From Psychrobacillus sp042885655 (lineage in GTDB: Bacteria > Bacillota > Bacilli > Bacillales_A > Planococcaceae), in the NCBI RefSeq assembly GCF_042885655.1, contig NZ_JBHVRO010000005.1, forward strand, positions 1 through 64,000: a stretch of 64,000 nucleotides of DNA, read 5' to 3'. The position numbers and the translations under genes are program-made. Positions 17,168 to 26,455 of the stretch are shown one piece after another. Each line of letters begins with the position of its first letter. Position 1 is the stretch's first letter. The notes under the pieces were generated by a model. It was given only the letters and a program-made list of their open reading frames with translations. It searched no databases and had not been told where the DNA came from.

Positions 17168-19732
17168 TTATTCTAATTCGTTTTGCAGTTCATATAATAG
17201 TTGTAATGCTTCTAATGGTGTTGTGCCGGAGATGTTAATCTTTTTGAGTTTTTTCACAATCTTTTCCGATGAATTATCATCATTTTTTTTAGAATCAGTA
17301 TGTGTTACTTGTAATTCGTCAAAAAGGGATAGCTGTGTATCGTTTACCCCAGAAATGGATTTTTCCTGTTTATCTTTTTGCTCAAATGTCACTAAAAGCT
17401 CTCTTGCTCTTATAATAATTTCTTTCGGAAGCTGTGCTAGTTCGGCAACATGAATACCATAACTTTTATCTGCTGGACCTTTTTTTAATTTATGAAGAAA
17501 TACCACTTTTCCATCTTTTTCAGTAGCAGAAACATGCACATTTCGCAGTTTAGACAGTGTTTGTTCTAGATCGGTTAACTCATGATAATGAGTTGAAAAT
17601 AAAGTATTTGCACCAATATGGTCATGAATATATTCCATCATCGATTGTGCTAGACTCATCCCGTCATAAGTAGATGTTCCACGGCCAATTTCATCAAAAA
17701 GCAGCAAACTCTTACTTGTAGCATTCATAATAGCATGTTGGGATTCCATCATCTCAATCATAAATGTACTTTGTCCTCCTGCTAAATCGTCTGCAGCACC
17801 AATGCGAGTAAATATCTTATCGACAATTGGTAGATTTGCAGATTCAGCAGGAACATAACAACCAATTTGAGCCATAATTACTGTAATTGCTACTTGTCGC
17901 ATAAAAGTGCTTTTACCAGACATGTTTGGACCAGTTATTAACAACATATTTTCATCTTCTGTCAAAACACAATCATTTGGTACATACAACTGATTATTCA
18001 TCATTTTTTCAACTACAGGATGTCTTCCTTCTTTAATAACCATTGCATTTGTTTCGTGAAAATTTGGTTTTGTTAATCGATGTTTTTCCGATACTTGCGC
18101 AAAAGAAATATATACATCTAATTCACTCACTTGTTTTGCAAGTTTCTGGACGCGAGGAATATACTCTTTTATTTCTTCTCTTAATTGTGTAAATAACTCA
18201 TATTCTAGCAATAAACTTTCGTCTTCCGCAGAAAGGATGAGTGACTCTTTCTCTTTCAATTCATCTGTAATATAGCGCTCAGCATTTGCTAATGTTTGTT
18301 TTCGAACATACCTTTCCTCATCTGCAAAGTGAATATTCGATTTCGTTAACTCAATATAATAACCGAATACTCGGTTATACCCTATTTTTAAATTCTTAGC
18401 ACCTGTAAGTTCTCGTTCTTTTTGTTCTAACTCAGCTATCCACTTTTTACCATTAACAGAAGCATCACGGAGTTGATCTAAACGATTGTTGTATCCATTG
18501 TTTATCACTCCACCATCTTTCACAGAAACAGGGGGATTTTCACTAATAGCTGTTTCTAACTTTCTCCAAATATCTTGGCAATCCTCAATTGCTTGTCCTA
18601 AAGTAATTAGTGCATCATCGTTTGATTCTAATAAAACCTGCTTTATCATTGGAATTTTAGAAAGTGATTGTCGTAATTGTGCAAGATCTCTTCCTCCTGC
18701 ACTTCCAAACCCTATTTTCCCTACTAATCGCTCTAAATCATATACTTCTTTAAATGCTTCTTTTATTTCTTCTCTAAGCATAAAATCTTCCAAAAAGCTC
18801 GTTACGATTTCTAAACGTGCTTCTATATTTTTTTTATCTGCAAGTGGCTGATGAATCCATTGTTTCAGTTTTCGTCCGCCCATAGCAGTTATCGTTTCAT
18901 CTAATAACCATAGTAATGTTCCTTTTTGGTCTCCATTGCGAATAGAAGAAATAAGCTCTAAATTTCTTTTCGAATGATAATCAATGGCTAAAAAGGAATC
19001 TCTTCTTTGAAATGCGAAAGGCTGAATATGTAAAAGAGATCGCTTTTGCGTTTTTTGAATGTATTGTAATAATCGTTTGACCGTTCGATGTGTTTCTTTT
19101 GGATGATTTTCTACATATTTTTCTGCTTCCTCATTATTCAACTCTTCTTGTTCAATTGATAATGTAAATTCATGTAACTCTGATAAGTCGTTAATCAGTA
19201 CATACAACTGTTCACTTACAATCAATTCTTTCGCTTGTATAGACAATATTTCTTGCACAACTTCTTTTTCATCACCATGTAATATAGTTGTAAAACCATC
19301 CCCAGTGGAAACATCTAGGTAAGAAAATGCTACTTCATTTGAAGGTAGCAAATCTGCAGACGCAATGAAAAAATTCGTCTTGTTGTGCATAGTTTTTCCT
19401 TCAATAATCGTTCCAGGGGTTATTAACCGTACAACTTCTCTTTTTACAACGCCCTTTGCAACTTTTGGATCCTCTACTTGCTCACAAATCGCCACTTTAT
19501 GTCCTTTACTAATGAGTAATTCAATATAATTCTGCGCCGCATGATGTGGTACACCACACATTGGAATATTATCCTTTCGACTTGTTAACGTTATTTCTAA
19601 AATGGCGGCAGCCTTTATTGCATCATCATTAAATAACTCATAAAAATCGCCTAATCGGAAAAATAAAAATGCATCTATATAGTCTTCTTTTATTTTCAGA
19701 TATTGTTGCATCATTGGAGTATGTGTAATCAT
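17168..19732 (-). CDS. mutS: DNA mismatch repair protein MutS
   Basis: An 854-residue mismatch-recognition ATPase. The mismatch-wedge motif F-Y-E is at residues 30-32 in GDFYELF. The P-loop GPNMSGKST and Walker B/signature DEIGRGTSTYDG are in the C-terminal third, followed by the HYHELTDLE region. The length is normal for MutS1. AAGGAAAG lies 7-8 nt before the ATG. It is the first gene of the apparent mutS-mutL-glpK-glpD-hydrolase-miaA operon and is separated from cotE by a terminator. Confidence 0.97.
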   Translation of the reverse strand: MITHTPMMQQYLKIKEDYIDAFLFFRLGDFYELFNDDAIKAAAILEITLTSRKDNIPMCGVPHHAAQNYIELLISKGHKVAICEQVEDPKVAKGVVKREVVRLITPGTIIEGKTMHNKTNFFIASADLLPSNEVAFSYLDVSTGDGFTTILHGDEKEVVQEILSIQAKELIVSEQLYVLINDLSELHEFTLSIEQEELNNEEAEKYVENHPKETHRTVKRLLQYIQKTQKRSLLHIQPFAFQRRDSFLAIDYHSKRNLELISSIRNGDQKGTLLWLLDETITAMGGRKLKQWIHQPLADKKNIEARLEIVTSFLEDFMLREEIKEAFKEVYDLERLVGKIGFGSAGGRDLAQLRQSLSKIPMIKQVLLESNDDALITLGQAIEDCQDIWRKLETAISENPPVSVKDGGVINNGYNNRLDQLRDASVNGKKWIAELEQKERELTGAKNLKIGYNRVFGYYIELTKSNIHFADEERYVRKQTLANAERYITDELKEKESLILSAEDESLLLEYELFTQLREEIKEYIPRVQKLAKQVSELDVYISFAQVSEKHRLTKPNFHETNAMVIKEGRHPVVEKMMNNQLYVPNDCVLTEDENMLLITGPNMSGKSTFMRQVAITVIMAQIGCYVPAESANLPIVDKIFTRIGAADDLAGGQSTFMIEMMESQHAIMNATSKSLLLFDEIGRGTSTYDGMSLAQSMMEYIHDHIGANTLFSTHYHELTDLEQTLSKLRNVHVSATEKDGKVVFLHKLKKGPADKSYGIHVAELAQLPKEIIIRARELLVTFEQKDKQEKSISGVNDTQLSLFDELQVTHTDSKKNDDNSSEKIVKKLKKINISGTTPLEALQLLYELQNELE

Positions 19733-19788
19733 TTTCTTTCCTTCTCTCTTCTAAACTTCTCTATTTATTATAGCAAAATATAAAGAAA

Positions 19789-19815
19789 AAAAGCCGGAAA
19801 TACTAGCCGGCTTTT
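19789..19815 (-). terminator. cotE terminator
   Basis: AAAAGCCGG and CCGGCTTTT form a 9-bp stem followed on the minus strand by a T run. It overlaps the cotE stop codon. Confidence 0.85.
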
Positions 19816-20353
19816 AAAGTGAGGAGGAAGAATTATCATTTGAAGAATTAGATGAGTTAGAAGAACTAGAGGAACTTTCTTCATCGAACGCCCACTCTTC
19901 TTCGAAATCCTGATCGTGAACCTGGATGCATACTGTTGTTTCCCCTACAACTTCAGCGAGAAGTTCACGTTCTACTGTTACTTGAAATTTAGTTCCTCCC
20001 GAATTAATTATTGCTTCAGTGCAATTTGGTTGCTGAATAACACGTACATGAACTTCTTCACCAGTAGAATCTTTATCACGATAGCTTAATTTTATTCTGT
20101 CTTTGTAATTAATTGTTTCGGTAAAAACAGATGTTTTGGAATGGTCATGATGAGCATACCAAACATTTATATCAAATTTCCCTGTTACCTCTACGAATTT
20201 CCCATGCTTTTTAGACTGAAACGTATGGTTAATAACCCAACATCCTAAAATACTAGATGGCGTATTTGGCGGGCACAGAATTTCAGCTGATTCCGTTCTC
20301 TTTTTCCCTTTAGCAATAACAGCTTTCGTCACTATCTGTCGTAAATGTTTCAT
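19814..20353 (-). CDS. cotE: Outer spore coat morphogenetic protein CotE
   Basis: A 179-residue protein that organises the outer coat of the spore in Bacillales. The N-terminus (MKHLRQIVTKAVIAKGKK) and the central beta-rich domain (ILGCWVINHTF, VTGKFDINVWY) are typical. The tail is acidic and serine-rich (runs of S and N), more repetitive than in B. subtilis. AAGGAGG lies 6 nt before the ATG at 20353; an upstream ATG at 20374 has no site. It normally neighbours ymcA (ricA) directly, but here about 13 kb of accessory genes separate them. Confidence 0.94.
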   Translation of the reverse strand: MKHLRQIVTKAVIAKGKKRTESAEILCPPNTPSSILGCWVINHTFQSKKHGKFVEVTGKFDINVWYAHHDHSKTSVFTETINYKDRIKLSYRDKDSTGEEVHVRVIQQPNCTEAIINSGGTKFQVTVERELLAEVVGETTVCIQVHDQDFEEEWAFDEESSSSSSNSSNSSNDNSSSSL

Positions 20354-20442
20354 TTTTTTCCTCCTTGTATTCAAGTCATAACATCATATGCACTATACGC
20401 CCAATGGGTTCATATTTTTTGATAAGATAGATGATTGACCTT

Positions 20443-20471
20443 TTGAAAGTTTACAAATACACTTATTATAT
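20443..20471 (+). promoter_or_regulatory. Probable nagB promoter
   Basis: TTGAAA (20443-20448) and TTATAT (20466-20471) are 17 bp apart, about 23 bp before the nagB ATG. No NagR-type operator was confirmed. Confidence 0.4.
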
Positions 20472-20494
20472 AAATAGAATAGCGAGGTATTAGA

Positions 20495-21193
20495 ATGCCA
20501 TTTTTTGAAATAATTCATGTAGATAGTCAACAACAAGCAGCTTCTCATGCAATAGACAGGCTAACAAACGATTTAAATGCAAATTCATTGAATAGATTAG
20601 GTCTAGCAACGGGAAGTACAATGATTCCTATCTATAAAAGTATTATCGAATCCTCTTTAGATTTTTCCAAAGTTACCGCTTTTAACTTGGATGAATACGT
20701 CGGTTTAGCTCCTACAAATAAAAATAGCTATGCTTTTTTCATGAAGGAACATTTATTTTCCAAAAAACAATTTAAAAATACATATATCCAAAACGGACTA
20801 GCTGAAGATCTAGAATTAGAATGTATTAGATATGAAAATAAATTAAATGAACATCCATTAGATATTCAATTTTTAGGTGTGGGGGAAAATGGCCATATCG
20901 CATTTAATGAACCTGGCACTTCTTTTGACTCTGTAACCCATGTGGCCAATCTAACTGATTCTACACTTGGAGTGAATAGTCAATATTTTGATAAAAACGA
21001 AAATATACCTACTAGAGCTTTTACTATGGGTATTTCTTCTATTATGAATGCGAAGAAAATCATTTTACTGGCTTTTGGAGAAAAAAAACGTGTGGCAATA
21101 GAGGCTTTACTTGGAGATGAAATTACGGAACAGTTTCCCATTACAGTATTAAAGAGACATCCGCATGTTACCGTTATTACAGATATAAAATGA
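20495..21193 (+). CDS. nagB: Glucosamine-6-phosphate deaminase
   Basis: The 232-residue cytoplasmic enzyme converts glucosamine 6-phosphate to fructose 6-phosphate and ammonia. Motifs are LATGSTMIPIYK (phosphate loop), FNLDEYVGL (catalytic Asp) and GVGENGHIAFNEPG (catalytic His/Glu region). AGCGAGGT lies about 8 nt before the ATG. nagA and a nagR/GntR gene, its usual partners, are not adjacent, so it may serve cell-wall amino sugar recycling as a stand-alone gene. It is one of the few plus-strand genes. Confidence 0.94.
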   Translation: MPFFEIIHVDSQQQAASHAIDRLTNDLNANSLNRLGLATGSTMIPIYKSIIESSLDFSKVTAFNLDEYVGLAPTNKNSYAFFMKEHLFSKKQFKNTYIQNGLAEDLELECIRYENKLNEHPLDIQFLGVGENGHIAFNEPGTSFDSVTHVANLTDSTLGVNSQYFDKNENIPTRAFTMGISSIMNAKKIILLAFGEKKRVAIEALLGDEITEQFPITVLKRHPHVTVITDIK

Positions 21194-21194
21194 A

Positions 21195-21420
21195 AAAAGT
21201 GGTAGTGTCTTTTAAGTATAACTTGTCTTTAACATTTCCAAAGTACTTTGGACTAAGCATGACTACACTATTACCGTAGGAATTTTCGTGGATCTTGTTA
21301 CGGATGTTTGTCCGTCGCAATCTTGGAATACGTGGAGACGTGTTGCCTAAATTTTAGGTAATAAGAGAAAAGATTCTTTCCTACTCTTTTAAAAGCAGAC
21401 GAAAATGTAATTTCGTCTGC
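21195..21420 (+). repeat. Second dispersed repeat family, copy b
   Basis: Starts at the nagB stop codon and runs TTTTAAGTATAAC, TTTGGACTAAGCATGACTAC, ACTATTACC, then GGATGTTTGTCCGTCGC. It ends in a perfect GCAGACGAAA/TTTCGTCTGC hairpin (21395-21404 with 21411-21420). It fills the gap between nagB and the convergent lipoprotein gene. Confidence 0.65.
21395..21420 (+). terminator. Hairpin at the end of repeat copy b
   Basis: A 10-bp perfect stem (GCAGACGAAA with TTTCGTCTGC) and a 6-nt loop. There is no long T run after it, so termination is possible but not certain. The same hairpin sequence recurs at 62461-62486. Confidence 0.5.
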
Positions 21421-21459
21421 TCACGGCTTCATTTCAATTGAGGCTACTTTTTTACTTCC

Positions 21460-22056
21460 TTATTCCTTGAGAAACTCCGCTCTTAAAACATATACAACAT
21501 CGTAATTTTTAATTTCATTTAAGCGATTGTCTATTTTCGAATAAAAATCTTTTGAAAGAGAACTCATACCTTGACCATTAGAGTAACAAATACTAGCAAG
21601 AACCATCTTATCAGATATTTGAACACTTTCCGATGGATTAGTCGCCCAAGTACTTTGCAACACTGTTGGCATTATTTGTTGTGTACTGCTACCACTATGG
21701 CCGCTTTCACTTCCAACGCTTATATTAAAAGTTGACTCTTTTTGATCTACAAGCGTTGGAGAAATAGAAAAAATAATCGTTCCTTCATTATCAATTTCAG
21801 TTACTATACTATTTAGTTTTTCTTCTATCAGTTTTCCAAACTCATATTTCTCCACCCATAGAGAGACTTTTTTATATTTTTTATCTACCTTGTAATCAAA
21901 CACAAATGATTTATCACTTGTAGAAGATAATAGAAACTTTTCTTTATCAGTTAGTTTTGCTTCAGCAAGTGTATTCGTTTCTTGTATTTCTTTATTACAA
22001 GCCCCTATGCATATCATGAATAAAACTAAAGAAATGACAAGTGATATTCTTTTCAA
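21460..22056 (-). CDS. Hypothetical lipoprotein (198 aa)
   Basis: The predicted lipoprotein begins MKRISLVISLVLFMICIGAC, with a lipobox ending at Cys20, and has a mature domain of about 178 residues with no recognised motif. It starts at a TTG with AGGA about 9 nt upstream, immediately after the stop of the nucleotidyltransferase gene, so the two are co-translated. It is the last gene of a five-gene operon whose first gene also encodes a lipoprotein. The role is unknown. Confidence 0.65.
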   Translation of the reverse strand: MKRISLVISLVLFMICIGACNKEIQETNTLAEAKLTDKEKFLLSSTSDKSFVFDYKVDKKYKKVSLWVEKYEFGKLIEEKLNSIVTEIDNEGTIIFSISPTLVDQKESTFNISVGSESGHSGSSTQQIMPTVLQSTWATNPSESVQISDKMVLASICYSNGQGMSSLSKDFYSKIDNRLNEIKNYDVVYVLRAEFLKE

Positions 22057-22635
22057 TCAATCATTCCTCATTTTACTAATTGAAATCATTGGCCAAATAG
22101 AAGACCAATTCTTTTTTCTTATTCGATCCTCGTATATGGTAATCAACTCTTTAGTTGTCTCAAAGCGTGGTGTGGGTTTTATCATCAATTGAATAACATC
22201 ATTAAAACCATGCGGTGCAGCTAATAGTACATTATCTTCTTCGTCTAATTTCACTCCTAGTGCTGTTGCCGTCTCCGGAAAGTTTGCAATCCCATCAACG
22301 GCCGATGAATAAGCAGGCAAATTATTTATGACATGCATCCTAGCTTGATTTTTCACCGACCAAGGAATATTCGGCATACATTTTATTAACTGTTTTTCTA
22401 TAGATTTTTCATTCGATTCCTCTACGTTTGTACAATCAAAATAGATTACATCTACATCGGATAATGGGGTTCTTTTTTCGAAATCATGAATCGTATCCCA
22501 TAATTTTGAACGTACAAACCCCGCACAAATCCACCAATCAGGAAGTTTTAATTTTTTTGCTGCATTTAAAATTTCCATCATCCATTCATCTTCCTTGATC
22601 AAATTAATAATCTCTATTTCACTGTTGATTTTCAC
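22057..22635 (-). CDS. Nucleotidyltransferase-family protein (NTP_transf_6 type)
   Basis: A 192-residue cytoplasmic protein of the nucleotidyltransferase fold. CAGFVRSKLWD (about 37-47) and LSDVDVIYFD (about 59-68) give the G-x-x-R and D-x-D signatures of the COG3575 group. The substrate and product of that group are not known. It starts at a GTG that overlaps the permease stop codon, with GAGGT 7 nt before it. Being embedded in an ABC transporter operon is unusual, because homologues are generally solitary as far as I know. Confidence 0.75.
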   Translation of the reverse strand: MKINSEIEIINLIKEDEWMMEILNAAKKLKLPDWWICAGFVRSKLWDTIHDFEKRTPLSDVDVIYFDCTNVEESNEKSIEKQLIKCMPNIPWSVKNQARMHVINNLPAYSSAVDGIANFPETATALGVKLDEEDNVLLAAPHGFNDVIQLMIKPTPRFETTKELITIYEDRIRKKNWSSIWPMISISKMRND

Positions 22636-24275
22636 CTAATTACCTCTTTTTTTGATTGTTTTGGAAACACTGCTTTCCAACCAAATATTATTCCAATTAT
22701 TAAGATAGCCATATATCCATATAATCCATAAGGTATTTTTGAAACAATCACATGTACTAATACAAACATACCTATCACTAACATACTAGCAAAGATTTTA
22801 TATGCACTCGCATCTTGCATGTGCTCATGGGAGTTTGAAAATGGGTATACCTCTCTATTCAACATCTGATAGGAAATGAGTGTTATTACAATTGCCACAA
22901 GCATTACTATTAATAATTCTGACAAAATTCGTATAGAAAATAACCATATAAATAGGACACTTAAAATGACAAATACCGGAAGGAAGAATTTAACTATGCA
23001 TGTCTTTAACGTAGCTCTATAGATAGATGCTTTATCTTGAACTGGGGCAGCTAAGAATATCCAGTTACCTTTGTAAGTACCAGAAAATTGAAGCATATGA
23101 ACAACTGTGGGTATCATCATTAAGCTAAAATAAATTACCAAATACATATTTCCCTTTCCTATCTCATCCAATGATCGTATCCTCATCTCATTAAACAAAA
23201 ATATTAAAGGGAAAATAAAGGCAAAGCCTAATTGAGGATAAATTTTTAATTTTAATTCGCGTTCATGCTTCATCATAAGTGAAGAAAAAAGGAAGAAAGT
23301 TCTTTCCTCATCTGTTTTGCATAATATTCGTGCCCAGAACTTATCAATTTTTCGAGATTTCTGTTTTCTTGTAGTAGAATCACTTAGCAATTTTGATAGA
23401 TTTCGCTCAAATGCCGGCATTAAACGAATATAGAATAGTATAGCTAATATTGGTGCAATGAATGCAAGAATAGATAATATTATAATATGTGCTGAATAGT
23501 CCTTGTTTAAGATAAGCTCAAAAGGTGCTCCATACCAAATTGGGGGTAATAATAAATGCCACCACTCAAATGTATACGTTATTTTAAGATTTATAAATTC
23601 AAACGACCGTGCTACTAGCTGATAGCTCACCATTATGCCAATCGTTAAAAGAATTTGAACATAATTTATTATATCCTTCAGTTTTTCTCCACTAAAAAAA
23701 CGTAAAATAAATAAATAAACAAACGCAGTTAATACGACAGCAAAGCAACTAGTAAGCACAATTTCTATTAAAAATATAAAGAAAAATTTAATTCCACTAG
23801 TAAATATACTAATTATTAATGGAATCCCTACAAATGACCCTGTTAATAAAAAAATATATATTAAAATATGAACTATTTTAGCTGCATTTAAAGTTTTTGT
23901 ATTAATAGGCTTTGTATGAATAATGTTTTTATCACGAATATCTAGTAAAACAGCTGAGAAATCAGATATCATCGATGTCATTAATATAAACATTAATAAA
24001 CTAAACATTATACTAATGAGAAATATATATTGGCTTCCTAAAAATAGAAAAGGGGTCAATAGTATAAGCCCGTATAACGCATACACCCACAGAGATTTCA
24101 AAAATTGATTTCCCTCTTTTTTCACTTTCGATCCATTAAAAATGGTTGGCATTCTTCTACTATCCATTGTTAATTTTAACTGTACTATCTTCCTCATTAC
24201 TTCATAATCTATGCCCAATTTCCTAAAAATCCCTTTAAAATGATCTAAGATTCTCAAAGAATTAAATTCATACAT
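22632..24275 (-). CDS. ABC transporter permease
   Basis: A 547-residue integral membrane protein with about 10-12 hydrophobic segments, beginning near residue 65 and continuing to the C-terminus, and a short cytoplasmic N-terminus. It is preceded with an 8-bp overlap by its ATPase, so they form one exporter-like unit. The long permease with a separate ATPase is typical of Bacillales export systems whose substrates are mostly unknown. No binding protein is present, so import is unlikely. Confidence 0.8.
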   Translation of the reverse strand: MYEFNSLRILDHFKGIFRKLGIDYEVMRKIVQLKLTMDSRRMPTIFNGSKVKKEGNQFLKSLWVYALYGLILLTPFLFLGSQYIFLISIMFSLLMFILMTSMISDFSAVLLDIRDKNIIHTKPINTKTLNAAKIVHILIYIFLLTGSFVGIPLIISIFTSGIKFFFIFLIEIVLTSCFAVVLTAFVYLFILRFFSGEKLKDIINYVQILLTIGIMVSYQLVARSFEFINLKITYTFEWWHLLLPPIWYGAPFELILNKDYSAHIIILSILAFIAPILAILFYIRLMPAFERNLSKLLSDSTTRKQKSRKIDKFWARILCKTDEERTFFLFSSLMMKHERELKLKIYPQLGFAFIFPLIFLFNEMRIRSLDEIGKGNMYLVIYFSLMMIPTVVHMLQFSGTYKGNWIFLAAPVQDKASIYRATLKTCIVKFFLPVFVILSVLFIWLFSIRILSELLIVMLVAIVITLISYQMLNREVYPFSNSHEHMQDASAYKIFASMLVIGMFVLVHVIVSKIPYGLYGYMAILIIGIIFGWKAVFPKQSKKEVIR

Positions 24276-25071
24276 GGGTGGATTCCTCGTTTACAATATT
24301 CACAAATCTTTCTGCTATTTCAGCATGTTGTGTAAAGCCAGTTAGCTGATTAAATATATTTTCGAGCGTTCCTTCTCTGTTGATAGTTTTTAATTCATCG
24401 AATGTTCCATCCGCAATTACAGTGCCATTTACAAGCAATACAATTCGGTTACTAATCTTCTCAACAACATCCATAATATGAGAGGAATAAAAAATAGTCT
24501 TTCCTCGTAACGCAAGTTTTGCTAGTATTTCTTTAATTACCATTACACTATTGGCATCTAATCCACTTAAAGGCTCATCAAAAAATAATAAATCTGGATC
24601 ATGTAACAAACTGGAGATGATTAGCACTTTTTGTTTCATCCCTTTTGAAAAGGAAGATAGACGTTGATGAAACACTGCTTCTAGATTAAACTCTTCCATT
24701 AATTTTAATGCTTTTTTCTCGGCAACCTCACTTTTCAAACCATAAAGTTCTCCAGTGAAGGTTAAATATTCACACGCGGTTAAATTTTCATACAATTCAG
24801 CCGTTTCCGGTACGTACCCTATTCTTTTCTTGTAACTAATATCACCATTTGATATATCGCTCCCGAATATTTCAACTTTTCCGCTGTAATCATTCAATAA
24901 TCCTAGCATTAGTTTAACAGTAGTACTTTTACCTGCACCATTCGGACCAATATATCCTATAATTTGACCTTTAAAAACTTCTAAATTAACACCCTTCAAA
25001 ACTCTTTTATTTCCGTAACTTTTAGATACATCTATTAATGACAACACCTTTTCTGTACTCAAAACTAACAC
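24268..25071 (-). CDS. ABC transporter ATPase
   Basis: A 267-residue ATPase with Walker A GPNGAGKST, signature SFSKGMKQKV, Walker B DLLFFDEPLSGLD and the switch histidine in YSSHIMD. It pairs with the permease encoded immediately downstream. It follows the lipoprotein hydrolase gene by 6 bp. It belongs to the common DRA/Nod-like export ATPase type; the substrate is unknown. Confidence 0.88.
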   Translation of the reverse strand: MLVLSTEKVLSLIDVSKSYGNKRVLKGVNLEVFKGQIIGYIGPNGAGKSTTVKLMLGLLNDYSGKVEIFGSDISNGDISYKKRIGYVPETAELYENLTACEYLTFTGELYGLKSEVAEKKALKLMEEFNLEAVFHQRLSSFSKGMKQKVLIISSLLHDPDLLFFDEPLSGLDANSVMVIKEILAKLALRGKTIFYSSHIMDVVEKISNRIVLLVNGTVIADGTFDELKTINREGTLENIFNQLTGFTQHAEIAERFVNIVNEESTHV

Positions 25072-25077
25072 CTCCTA

Positions 25078-26358
25078 TTATTTTATGAATTCTACAATAC
25101 CATCTACAAGTCCTTTTGCTAATGGGAGATTAGGATCCGAATAAGTGCCGATATTCCCCTCTCTATTGGCTGGAGCTTCTTTAAGGATATGATTCATATC
25201 TTTGATTATTAATAAGGATGAAGCCACTTTTGAGTTATAAAGCGCTTCAGCATCTGACACTGGTACTTGTATATCATTTGTTCCATTTATTATTAATACT
25301 AGACAGTTTAATTTTTGAATTTCTTCAGAAGGATTATATGCTAGCCATGAAATCAAATATGGTTGTACTGATGGACGAAAAATACTTTGCAGTTCCATAC
25401 TAACATTTGCTACTTGTTCTTTTTTTGCTAATTTTCTTAAAATAGTTTTAGATTCTTCTAAAAGATTTCCGGACAGCTGAACTTGTAATTGTTCGATTAA
25501 TACCTCGTTAATCGGTCTTCCTGCTCCTGCTATCGAAATAAATACATCAATATTCTTTTTGTTTGCGGCTACCATTCCTACTAATGAACCTTCACTATGT
25601 CCAATGATACCTATTTTAGAAAACAACTTATCATTTTTTGCATATTCGATAAAAGACGCTACATCATCAATATATTGATCAAAGGTTAATAGATTTTCCT
25701 TCGTTACTAAATGTGCGTTTTCTCCAACACCTCTTTTATCGTACCGAATGCTTGCTACCCCTTGTTTTGCTAAGTCTTCTGCTAACATCTTCAAACTATT
25801 GTTTTTTCCTGGAAGCAGAATCGAATTACCATTATGGTCAGTTGGTCCAGAGCCCGCAATAATAATCATGACAGGAAAAGGTCCGTTTCCTTCTGGTTTT
25901 TCCAAAACACCGACCATTTCTCCATCAGATACTTTTACTTTCACAGTTTCTCCTTTATCTATCACAGATTCAGGTGATGCTTTTGTCAGTTCAAAAGGGA
26001 ACTGTTGTCCATTCTGCTTAAATGTTCCAGAGATATTATCCTTTATTACCTTTCCAGCAAAGGCTATACGCTGGCCCTGAATAAGCATATCGAAAGAGAG
26101 TGCTGGCTCCGTTAATTTCACATTTTCTAATGGATATTCATTTAACCCTTGAACGGGGATACTTATAGTACTATTTTTTTCTCCGAACTGAATCGTAATA
26201 GGTAGAGGTGTTTCGGGTATTTGAATTGCTCCCTCCCAATTACCTAATATATTCTCCATTGAAAACACATCCTCTTCTATTTTTTCCTTCTTTTCACATG
26301 CCGAAAATATAAAAACGGCCCCAACAAATAACATGATTAATACCAATGATTTTTTCAA
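25078..26358 (-). CDS. Lipoprotein alpha/beta hydrolase
   Basis: A 426-residue exported hydrolase. A lipobox ends at Cys20 (IFSAC), followed by an N-terminal all-beta domain (about 30-140) and a C-terminal alpha/beta hydrolase domain with nucleophile motif GHSEGS, acid region INGTNDIQVP and histidine in DMNHILK. It should act at the outer face of the membrane as an esterase or peptidase-like hydrolase. It begins at a TTG 7 nt after AAGGAGG. It is the first gene of the ABC operon and divergent from an MFS gene. A link between the hydrolase and the exporter substrate is inference. Confidence 0.82.
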   Translation of the reverse strand: MKKSLVLIMLFVGAVFIFSACEKKEKIEEDVFSMENILGNWEGAIQIPETPLPITIQFGEKNSTISIPVQGLNEYPLENVKLTEPALSFDMLIQGQRIAFAGKVIKDNISGTFKQNGQQFPFELTKASPESVIDKGETVKVKVSDGEMVGVLEKPEGNGPFPVMIIIAGSGPTDHNGNSILLPGKNNSLKMLAEDLAKQGVASIRYDKRGVGENAHLVTKENLLTFDQYIDDVASFIEYAKNDKLFSKIGIIGHSEGSLVGMVAANKKNIDVFISIAGAGRPINEVLIEQLQVQLSGNLLEESKTILRKLAKKEQVANVSMELQSIFRPSVQPYLISWLAYNPSEEIQKLNCLVLIINGTNDIQVPVSDAEALYNSKVASSLLIIKDMNHILKEAPANREGNIGTYSDPNLPLAKGLVDGIVEFIK

Positions 26359-26455
26359 TAAGTTGCCTCCTTTATCTTTCTATTGAACTTTACTATCAAA
26401 AAGTGTTAGTCTTTCATAGTACTAATTATTATTGTCATCATAAGGAGAGAATTTT

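Noticed and set aside
16791..17453. 220-codon plus-strand frame across mutL and mutS
   Set aside because: It is antisense to the conserved start of mutL and end of mutS; low-complexity serine-rich translation, no ribosome site.
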